From: an uncultured Alistipes sp.
GTDB lineage: Bacteria > Bacteroidota > Bacteroidia > Bacteroidales > Rikenellaceae
NCBI GenBank assembly: GCA_910586375.1
Contig: CAJUIE010000110.1
Location: forward strand, 1-5,770
Reading direction: 5' to 3'
DNA length: 5,770 nt
Positions 1 to 4,110 of this stretch are shown here, one piece after another. Within the stretch, counting starts at the first letter, position 1. Every line of letters starts with the position of its first letter. The notes under the pieces were generated by a model that saw only the letters and a program-made list of their open reading frames with translations, had not been told where the DNA came from and searched no databases. The position numbers and the translations under genes are program-made.

Positions 1-2
1 GC

Positions 3-1013
3 TTCGAAGAGATCGAAGAAGGCAGCCTCTTCGGGGAGTATCACGTGACCGATGACGGCATCTGGGCCGCTATCAAAGCCGGGGAGTTCCGCGGCTTTTC
101 CATCGAAGGTAACTTTTCATTACACACTCAAACACAACAATTTAAACCAAAAAACACAGTAGCAATGAATGCAATTGACCGAATGAAGGCGACGCTGTCG
201 AAAGTGCTCGTCAACATGGCCGCCGTGACCACCGACAAGGGGGCGCTTTTCTGGGAGGGCGACGACGACCTGAAGGCCGGGGATGCCGTCTTCATCGAGC
301 AGGAGGGCGGCGAGCGCAAGCCCGCACCCGACGGCGACTACACCACCGAAGACGGCAAGACCATCAAGGTCACTGATGGCAAGGTTGCCGAGATTGTCGA
401 CCCGAAAGCCGAGGTAGGTGCCAAAGAGGCAGAGGGCACGGACAACGGCGCAGATCCCAAACGCCTCGACAAGATCGAGAAGCGCCTGGACGATATTGAA
501 GCCCTCCTGGAAAAGATCGTTATCGCCCTCGCTATGCAATTCGCCAATCTATACCTGTTCTGCGGGAATAATCCGGCATACTATATTGATCCCGACGGGA
601 GGATTTTTTGGTTGATTCCGGTAATAGCAGGCCTCGTCGCAGGGGTTACCAATGTTGTTGCCAACTGGAAGATTATTGATGGTTTTTGGCAAGGATTCAC
701 CACATTCTTTGTTGGCGCTGGCGCTGGAGTTGCGGCAGCCTTTAGCGGAGGTTCGGGCATAGGCGTGATGATGGGCGTCGGAGCATTGAGCGGGGCTGCC
801 GTTCTGATGAGCAATAGTATCGTAGCCCAAACTGGCAATAATTTCTCAGGTTTTAATTCGATCAATTGGGGTGCTGTAGGCAAACAAACTGCGTCCGGGG
901 CAATCGGCGGCGGATTAGCAGCCGGAGCAGGTAGGCGTGTGGGTCTCTGCCTCCGCTGGCTGCGGCTCTCTTATTCTTGCATGCAGCGAACGGGGAAACC
1001 GTTCGCACGGTAG
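3..1013 (+). CDS. Chimeric frame: phage XkdF-like head protease tail/scaffold region fused to Rhs C-terminal end (5' partial)
   Basis: The frame is open at the left edge, so the true start lies outside the window; the GTG at 45 is only the first in-frame start candidate. The first ~35 codons, with IWAAIKAGEFRGFSIEGNF, resemble the C-terminal end of XkdF-like putative phage head-maturation serine proteases (S78-type). Next comes an acidic, charged region (codons from 165 on: MNAIDRMKATL, then KAGDAVFIEQEGG and APDGDYTTEDGKTIKV) ending in a short heptad-like helix, RLDKIEKRLDDIEALLEKI, as in capsid scaffold or protease tails. Near 530-545 the content switches abruptly to Rhs: NLYLFCGNNPAYYIDPDGR, then hydrophobic and glycine-rich segments. 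The last ~27 residues (RRVGLCLRWLRLSY...) look like random translation, since the DNA there is antisense to a lectin-tail remnant. Domain assignments are from motif recognition. The fusion could be a real recombination product, a decayed gene or an assembly join; a working protein is doubtful. Confidence 0.6.
   Translation, partial: FEEIEEGSLFGEYHVTDDGIWAAIKAGEFRGFSIEGNFSLHTQTQQFKPKNTVAMNAIDRMKATLSKVLVNMAAVTTDKGALFWEGDDDLKAGDAVFIEQEGGERKPAPDGDYTTEDGKTIKVTDGKVAEIVDPKAEVGAKEAEGTDNGADPKRLDKIEKRLDDIEALLEKIVIALAMQFANLYLFCGNNPAYYIDPDGRIFWLIPVIAGLVAGVTNVVANWKIIDGFWQGFTTFFVGAGAGVAAAFSGGSGIGVMMGVGALSGAAVLMSNSIVAQTGNNFSGFNSINWGAVGKQTASGAIGGGLAAGAGRRVGLCLRWLRLSYSCMQRTGKPFAR
165..535 (+). other. Possible nested in-frame scaffold-like segment starting at an internal ATG
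   Basis: An in-frame ATG at 165 (MNAIDRMKATLSK) follows 48 bases with no G at all on the plus strand (111-158), an A/C/T-rich stretch that looks like an unstructured leader rather than ordinary coding sequence. The segment from 165 encodes an acidic region and a C-terminal coiled-coil-like helix, which fits a capsid scaffold. Known phages such as lambda (C and Nu3) make a scaffold from an in-frame start inside the head protease gene. That this segment is separately translated is inference; no Shine-Dalgarno supports it, which is normal for Bacteroidetes. Confidence 0.3.
536..932 (+). pseudogene. Rhs/YD-repeat protein C-terminal fragment with pre-toxin glycine-rich segment
   Basis: The translation NLYLFCGNNPAYYIDPDGR matches the hallmark end of the Rhs-associated core domain (Y.YC.NNP...DPDG), after which polymorphic toxins switch to a variable C-terminal module. 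Here it is followed by a hydrophobic stretch (IFWLIPVIAGLVAGVTNVVA), a Gly/Ala-rich stretch (FFVGAGAGVAAAFSGGSGIG), and INWGAVGKQTASGAIGGGLA, a type of segment commonly found just before the toxin. No recognisable toxin domain follows, because the frame runs into unrelated antisense DNA at about 930. The YD-repeat body expected upstream is absent and replaced by phage sequence, so both ends are missing. Base composition is visibly less GC-rich than in the phage part before it. No immunity gene is seen after it. Confidence 0.65.
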
Positions 1014-1174
1014 TTGCTGTTCTCGGGGAGCACGTAGGAACTGTTGAAGTACAAGTTCGACCCGTACACGCCCGACGTCGAGTAAGGCGCACTGCTCCAG
1101 GCGTAACCGCTTTTACCTTCCCGACGGTCGGATTTCTGCCGGGGCCCTTTACGAAAAACCTGAAGCGGGGTAGT
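971..1174 (-). pseudogene. C-terminal remnant of a C-type-lectin/FISUMP-like surface protein
   Basis: Reading the minus strand from about 1110 to the TAA at 973-971 gives a coherent tail: SGYAWSSAPYSTSGVYG, SNLYFNSSYVLPENSNY, RANGFPVRCMQE, stop. The pattern of W-S-S, aromatic L-Y-F-N and terminal R-x-N-G-F-x-V-R-C is typical of the end of Bacteroidetes secreted lectin-like, fimbrillin-associated or FISUMP-domain proteins. The frame stays open back to a stop at 1177-1175, but the residues before 1110 (FRKGPRQKSDRREGK) look unrelated, so only about 46 codons are conserved and no start, signal peptide or upstream domain is present. The short unit, rich in AAC, TAC and AGC codons, resembles in size and character a variable region of a diversity-generating retroelement target. 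No reverse transcriptase lies in the window, so that reading is speculative. Confidence 0.6.
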
Positions 1175-1259
1175 TTAACCCCGTTATAACTTCTTGACGG
1201 TTGGATTCCCAGGGGCTTTGCGAAAAAACCGAGGAGGGGGCTGATACAATTTCACCCCG
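1123..1259. repeat. Two imperfect ~62-bp direct repeats
   Basis: Copy 1 (1123-1183) and copy 2 (1196-1259) share the order GACGGTYGGATT, then GGGGC, TTTRCGAAAAA, CC, a GGGG block and a terminal ACCCCG, with small gaps between blocks. Copy 1 ends in a self-complementary CGGGGT/ACCCCG element, 1166-1183. The last bases of copy 2 form the start of the longer hairpin at 1253-1283. The 12-bp spacer (1184-1195) is AT-rich. The function is not recognised; this could be a decayed intergenic repeat family or a tandem duplication. Confidence 0.55.
1166..1183. other. Short hairpin CGGGGT/ACCCCG
   Basis: A perfect 6-bp stem (1166-1171 with 1178-1183) encloses a 6-nt loop, AGTTTA. It sits at the end of the first direct repeat and is followed by TTATAACTTC, which is not a proper T-tract. 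It may be a weak terminator or simply part of the repeat. Confidence 0.4.
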
Positions 1260-1283
1260 GCCGCAACAACTGCGGCCGGGGTG
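1253..1283. terminator. Perfect 13-bp GC-rich hairpin, likely terminator for prs and/or the left-hand frame
   Basis: Arms 1253-1265 (CACCCCGGCCGCA) and 1271-1283 are exact reverse complements around the loop ACAAC. It lies about 120 bp beyond the prs stop on the minus strand and about 240 bp beyond the end of the plus-strand frame, between convergent transcription units. Neither side has a strong T-run (TCTCCTGGGGGTTC on plus, AAATTGT on minus), so it may act only as a strong structure or 3'-end protector. No other terminator-like structure is seen directly after prs. Confidence 0.5.
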
Positions 1284-1349
1284 TCTCCTGGGGGTTCTTT
1301 TCTTGTGGATGCAGGGTAGCGTTCAGTTTCTCCTGTCGTTAGCCCTTTC

Positions 1350-1377
1350 CTTGTTTCACCTCTCTTGTTTCACCTCT
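1350..1377. repeat. Exact 14-bp tandem duplication
   Basis: CTTGTTTCACCTCT occurs twice back to back (1350-1363 and 1364-1377). It sits in a pyrimidine-rich plus-strand stretch between the hairpin and the end of prs, and looks like a slippage duplication. Confidence 0.85.
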
Positions 1378-1387
1378 CCTTTTCAGT

Positions 1388-1403
1388 CCCCCCCCCTTTT
1401 TTT
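1388..1403. repeat. C9T7 homopolymer junction
   Basis: Nine C (1388-1396) run directly into seven T (1397-1403), 2 bp beyond the prs stop codon. On the prs mRNA this reads A7G9. Such tracts are prone to slippage and to sequencing length error; it lies outside the coding region, so no frame is affected. Confidence 0.85.
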
Positions 1404-1405
1404 GT

Positions 1406-2347
1406 TTATTTGAAGAAGATCGACGAAATTTCTTTGTAGTTGTGTACACGCTCGATCACGTCAGCGAAGATGTCCGCCACGGTCAGGACCGTGAATTTGT
1501 GCAGGTCCTTGTCCGGGTTGAGGGGTATAGTATCCGTTACAATCACCTCTTGTAGAGCACTTTCGTTGATACGTTCGTAGGCTGGACCCGATAGTACGGG
1601 GTGGGTGATAGCTGCGCGTACGCTCTTCGCACCGCGGGCCATGAGCATGTCGGCAGCCATGCAGATCGTACCTGCCGTGTCGATCATGTCGTCGACGATG
1701 AGAATGTTGCGGCCTTCAACGTCGCCTATGGCTGTCATTTTACCTACGACGTTGGCTTTTGCGCGTTCTTTGTGGGATATAATGATCGGCGTGCCTAAGA
1801 GTTTGGCGTATGTGTTGGCGCGCTTGGCACCGCCCATGTCGGGTGCTGCGATCGAGAGGTCCTCGATGTGGAGACTGCGCACGTAGGGCACGAAGATTCC
1901 GCTGGCGTAGAGCGCGTCGACCGGTACGTCGAAAAATCCCTGTATCTGGTCGGCGTGCAGGTCCATCGTCATGATGCGGTCGGCGCCTGCGGCCATGAGC
2001 ATGTTGGCTACCAGCTTGGCGCCGATCGGCACTCGGGGCCGGTCTTTGCGGTCCTGGCGGGCCCAGCCGAAGTAGGGCATTACGGCTACAACCTGGTGGG
2101 CCGAGGCTCGTTTTGCGGCGTCGACCATCATCAGCAGCTCCATGAGGTTGTCCGATGGCGGGAACGTCGACTGGATGACGAATACCGTGCAGCCGCGGAT
2201 GGATTCGTTGTAGCAGGGTTGAAACTCGCCGTCACTGAAACGCAGCACTTCCGACTGTCCGAGCGACGTGCCGAAGCTGGCGGCGATCTTCTGGGCCAGA
2301 TACTCTGACCCGCGACCCGCAAAAATCTTGATTTTATGGATAGCCAT
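1406..2347 (-). CDS. prs: Ribose-phosphate pyrophosphokinase (PRPP synthetase)
   Basis: This cytosolic enzyme transfers pyrophosphate from ATP to ribose 5-phosphate, giving PRPP for purine, pyrimidine, NAD, histidine and tryptophan synthesis. The protein is 313 residues, close to the usual ~315. Visible motifs are the N-terminal KIKIFAGRGSEYLAQKIA; FSDGEF (37-42); the ATP-contacting PYFGWARQDRK (91-101); DLHADQIQGFFDVPVD (129-144) with the conserved His131; the flexible catalytic-loop region SHKERAKANV (191-200); and the PRPP-binding loop LIVDDMIDTAGT (216-227), which has Ala where many family members have Gly. The frame is open about 95 codons further upstream, but that part overlaps engB out of frame and passes through the terminator, so the ATG at 2347 (MAIHKIKIF) is chosen; it follows a Bacteroidetes -7 box by about 22 bp. 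It has its own promoter and is separated from engB by a terminator. Both key loops are present, so it should be active. Confidence 0.97.
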   Translation of the reverse strand: MAIHKIKIFAGRGSEYLAQKIAASFGTSLGQSEVLRFSDGEFQPCYNESIRGCTVFVIQSTFPPSDNLMELLMMVDAAKRASAHQVVAVMPYFGWARQDRKDRPRVPIGAKLVANMLMAAGADRIMTMDLHADQIQGFFDVPVDALYASGIFVPYVRSLHIEDLSIAAPDMGGAKRANTYAKLLGTPIIISHKERAKANVVGKMTAIGDVEGRNILIVDDMIDTAGTICMAADMLMARGAKSVRAAITHPVLSGPAYERINESALQEVIVTDTIPLNPDKDLHKFTVLTVADIFADVIERVHNYKEISSIFFK

Positions 2348-2369
2348 GGGGTTTGGGATTTTGATGGTG

Positions 2370-2377
2370 CAAATATA
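2370..2377 (-). promoter_or_regulatory. Bacteroidetes -7 promoter element for prs
   Basis: The minus strand reads TATATTTG, an exact match to TAnnTTTG, and ends 22 bp before the prs ATG. Transcription would start near 2363-2366, giving a leader of about 16-19 nt. No clear TTTG -33 box is seen at the expected distance; that position falls inside the upstream terminator stem. Confidence 0.65.
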
Positions 2378-2390
2378 GAATAATAGGACG

Positions 2391-2419
2391 AAAAAACGCA
2401 CCTTTGAGGTGCGTTTTTT
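2391..2419 (-). terminator. Intrinsic terminator at the end of engB
   Basis: Arms 2391-2403 and 2407-2419 are exact reverse complements (AAAAAACGCACCT and AGGTGCGTTTTTT) around a 3-nt loop. On the minus strand the CGCACCT/AGGTGCG core is followed by six T, the textbook intrinsic form. The engB TAA (2420-2418) overlaps the base of the stem. The A6/T6 flanks make it formally bidirectional, though no plus-strand gene ends here. Confidence 0.92.
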
Positions 2420-3011
2420 AAACTTCGAGGCATTTTGCGATGTGGTCGAGAATATCTTCGCGTCCCGTGCCGCGCTCCGACGAGGAGACCAGCATGGGCG
2501 GCAGCTCTTCCCATTGTTCGGAGAGTATGGCCTTGTAGCGCTCCACGCTGCGGCGGGCTTGTGTTGCCGAGAGCTTGTCGGCTTTTGTGAAGATGATGCC
2601 GAAGGGTACGCCGTTTTCGCCCAGCATTTCAATAAATCGGAGGTCTATTTTCTGGGGTTCAAGGCGTATGTCCACCAGCACGAAGAGGTAGTGCATCTTT
2701 TCGCAGCGCAGCACGTAGTCGGTGATGATCTTGGCGAAGTCCTGGCGCAGCGATTTCGAGGTGCGGGCGTATCCGTAGCCCGGGAGGTCGACCAGATACC
2801 AGGCATCGTCTATGCGGAAGTGGTTGATTAATCGGGTTTTGCCCGGTGTTCCCGACACCTTCGCCAGCCCCGGGCGGCCCGTGAGCATATTTATGAGCGA
2901 CGACTTGCCCACGTTGCTGCGACCGATGAAGGCAATGTCGCGCAGGTCGTCATTCGGAACCTGCGTGATGCGTTCGGACGAGCAACGAAACAGAGCTTTG
3001 CGTATCTGCAT
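2418..3011 (-). CDS. engB: Ribosome biogenesis GTP-binding protein EngB/YsxC/YihA
   Basis: This is a small P-loop GTPase of the TrmE-Era-EngA-EngB family, needed for late assembly of the large ribosomal subunit; it acts in the cytoplasm on pre-50S particles. From the chosen start it has 197 residues, the normal size. G motifs are visible in order: G1 GRSNVGKS (30-37), switch/G2 region SGTPGKTR (53-60), G3 DLPG within LVDLPGYGYAR (73-83), G4 TKAD (142-145) and G5 around SSS (176-178). The start is set at the ATG of MQIRKALF because family members begin about this far before the G1 motif. An in-frame ATG at 3068 would add 19 unlike residues (MAVPSLNRIFG...) that run across the likely promoter. 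The gene is divergent from dapB and ends in its own terminator, so it is probably monocistronic. Confidence 0.95.
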   Translation of the reverse strand: MQIRKALFRCSSERITQVPNDDLRDIAFIGRSNVGKSSLINMLTGRPGLAKVSGTPGKTRLINHFRIDDAWYLVDLPGYGYARTSKSLRQDFAKIITDYVLRCEKMHYLFVLVDIRLEPQKIDLRFIEMLGENGVPFGIIFTKADKLSATQARRSVERYKAILSEQWEELPPMLVSSSERGTGREDILDHIAKCLEV

Positions 3012-3037
3012 GGTGGAATGGGGTTTGTTGTTGCAGC

Positions 3038-3069
3038 CAAAGATACGATTAAGTGAGGGCACTGCCAAA
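3038..3069 (-). promoter_or_regulatory. Bacteroidetes promoter for engB (-33 and -7)
   Basis: The minus strand has TTTG at 3069-3066, a 20-nt spacer, then TATCTTTG at 3045-3038, matching both the TTTG -33 and TAnnTTTG -7 elements of Bacteroidetes primary-sigma promoters. The -7 element ends 26 bp before the chosen engB ATG, so the leader would be about 20 nt. It overlaps the codons that a longer engB start at 3068 would use, which supports the shorter start. Confidence 0.7.
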
Positions 3070-3111
3070 TTTATTTGGGCATTGCCGAACGGGAGTATTT
3101 AAGGCGTAATC

Positions 3112-3119
3112 CAAAGATA
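3112..3119 (-). promoter_or_regulatory. Second minus-strand TATCTTTG element upstream of engB
   Basis: The minus strand reads TATCTTTG, about 100 bp ahead of the engB ATG. No TTTG is seen 20 nt upstream; instead there is a T-rich run near 3132-3140. It may be a second, more distal engB promoter or chance. Confidence 0.35.
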
Positions 3120-3165
3120 TGAAAAGTCGCGGAAAAAATATAGGTGTCGTCTCGATTTAATATTG

Positions 3166-3173
3166 TATCTTTG
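3166..3173 (+). promoter_or_regulatory. Bacteroidetes -7 promoter element for dapB
   Basis: TATCTTTG on the plus strand matches TAnnTTTG exactly and ends 20 bp before the dapB ATG, predicting a leader of about 13-16 nt. The -33 region (about 3142-3145, AGGT) does not match TTTG. The element may also drive lepB and the next gene by read-through. Confidence 0.65.
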
Positions 3174-3193
3174 CACAAATCGAACGATGGGAA

Positions 3194-3952
3194 ATGAAAG
3201 CAGCGATTATAGGTTACGGCAAGATGGGCCGCGAGATCGAGAAAATCCTCGTTGAACGGGGGCATGATGTTGCTCTTGTGATCGACACCGGGAATACCGC
3301 GGAGTTGGATGCGGCACATTTGGCGGGTCTCGATGTGGCGATCGAGTTCACCACGCCTGCAACGGCGTATGCCAACATCCGCACCTGTCTCGAAGCAGGC
3401 ACGGCCGTGGTTAGCGGCACGACCGGGTGGACCGGGCGGCTGCCCGAGTTGCAGGAGCTTTGTCGCGAGCGTGGCGGGGCTATGTTTTATGCCTCGAATT
3501 ATTGTCTGGGTGTCAACCTGCTGTTCCGGCTCAACCGGGAGCTGGCCTCCATGATCCAGCGGCTTGGGGCTGCTTATGACGTGCGGATCGGGGAGGTGCA
3601 TCATACCCAGAAGAAAGATGCTCCGAGCGGTACGGCCATCACGCTCGCTGAAGGGGTGCTCGACAATCTTGCGTCGAAAACCAGCTGGGTGAATTATGCT
3701 CCCGGCATTGAAGATGCCGCCAACCGGGTCGGGGATCCTGCCGATGCAACGCCCCGGCAGATAGTCATCGAATCGGTGCGGGAGGGTAGTGTGCCGGGCA
3801 TCCATAGTGTGTGTTACCAGTCGGAGGACGACTGCCTCGAACTGCGCCATACGATCCGCAACCGCCGTACGTTGGCCCTCGGGGCAGTGGTCGCGGCCGA
3901 ATTTCTCTGCGGCAAGAGAGGCGTTTACGGCATGGACGACCTGATGCAGTAA
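3194..3952 (+). CDS. dapB: 4-hydroxy-tetrahydrodipicolinate reductase
   Basis: This enzyme reduces the 4-hydroxy-tetrahydrodipicolinate made by DapA, using NAD(P)H, in the diaminopimelate/lysine pathway that supplies peptidoglycan cross-links; it is cytosolic. The protein is 252 residues, near the Bacteroidetes norm and a little shorter than the E. coli enzyme (~273). Visible features are the Rossmann nucleotide-binding motif IIGYGKMGREIE (5-16), IEFTTPATA (50-58), the strand-turn VVSGTTGW (72-79), NYCLGVNLLFRL (102-113), and the family signature EVHHTQKKDAPSGTA (134-148) with the catalytic His-His pair and a conserved Lys. The C-terminal VYGMDDLM is also typical. The ATG at 3194 begins right at the first beta strand and lies 20 bp after a -7 box. 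It is divergent from engB and followed in the same direction by lepB after 158 bp. Confidence 0.96.
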   Translation: MKAAIIGYGKMGREIEKILVERGHDVALVIDTGNTAELDAAHLAGLDVAIEFTTPATAYANIRTCLEAGTAVVSGTTGWTGRLPELQELCRERGGAMFYASNYCLGVNLLFRLNRELASMIQRLGAAYDVRIGEVHHTQKKDAPSGTAITLAEGVLDNLASKTSWVNYAPGIEDAANRVGDPADATPRQIVIESVREGSVPGIHSVCYQSEDDCLELRHTIRNRRTLALGAVVAAEFLCGKRGVYGMDDLMQ

Positions 3953-3960
3953 TATTCAGG

Positions 3961-4002
3961 GCCTCCGCCGGGGGAGGCTTCGGCCCGCCTGCCTGAAGGC
4001 AG
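3961..4002 (+). other. GC-rich stem-loops after dapB
   Basis: Two inverted repeats follow the dapB stop: GCCTCC/GGAGGC (3961-3966 with 3973-3978) and CTGCC/GGCAG (3989-3993 with 3998-4002, loop TGAA). A competing outer pairing, GGGCC (3959-3963) with GGCCC (3982-3986), is possible. The downstream sequence is A-rich (AAAAATAAAAAA), not T-rich, so this is not a canonical plus-strand intrinsic terminator. It may protect the dapB 3' end or partly uncouple lepB. Confidence 0.4.
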
Positions 4003-4022
4003 AAAAATAAAAAACAGTCAGA

Positions 4023-4097
4023 ATGACAAAAGATGGCGCAAAAAAAACAGCGGTCCCCGCAGCCCCTCTCCTCCACAGATACATAAAGGAACTGTAA
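4023..4097 (+). CDS. Possible 24-residue small ORF upstream of lepB
   Basis: ATG at 4023 to TAA at 4095-4097 encodes MTKDGAKKTAVPAAPLLHRY followed by IKEL, a basic peptide with no recognisable family. It ends 13 nt before the lepB ATG, where it could be a leader peptide or a chance ORF. It is preceded by an A-rich stretch but no recognisable promoter or ribosome-binding site. Length alone gives no statistical support. Confidence 0.15.
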   Translation: MTKDGAKKTAVPAAPLLHRYIKEL

Positions 4098-4110
4098 TCA
4101 GTCTTGAAAT

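Noticed and set aside
862..1092. Minus-strand frame MRLTRRRACTG... over the lectin-tail remnant
   Set aside because: The neighbouring minus frame ending at 971 gives the recognisable tail (YAWSS...RANGFPVRCMQE); this one is Arg/Thr-rich out-of-frame translation.
977..1189. 70-codon plus-strand frame starting MHAANGETVRTVV
   Set aside because: It is antisense to the lectin-tail remnant and then runs through the direct repeats; no coherent protein features.
1123..1377. CRISPR array
   Set aside because: Only two imperfect 62-bp copies with a 12-bp spacer and a separate 14-bp tandem duplication; no regular repeat-spacer pattern and no cas genes.
1..1405. Complete prophage or integrase/att site in the left region
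   Set aside because: Only the end of one phage structural gene is present; no integrase, no tRNA gene and no flanking direct repeats that would mark an attachment site are visible.
1868..2308. 146-codon plus-strand frame opposite prs
   Set aside because: It mirrors prs; the His/Val/Gly-rich translation is typical of an antisense shadow.
2348..2632. N-terminal extension of the prs frame by about 95 codons
   Set aside because: It overlaps the real 3' end of engB out of frame, crosses an intrinsic terminator and the prs -7 box, and has no family similarity; PRPP synthetases start at MAIHKIKIF-like sequence.
3071..3850. 259-codon minus-strand frame opposite dapB
   Set aside because: It is antisense to a clear dapB with full motifs; its translation shows no coherent domain and is a product of GC-rich codon use.
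3961..4002. Intrinsic terminator after dapB
   Set aside because: The stems are followed by A-runs rather than T-runs on the plus strand, so only a stem-loop is reported.
3765..4076. 103-codon minus-strand frame over the dapB end and the following gap
   Set aside because: Mostly antisense to dapB, Pro/Arg/Cys-rich, with no promoter or domain.
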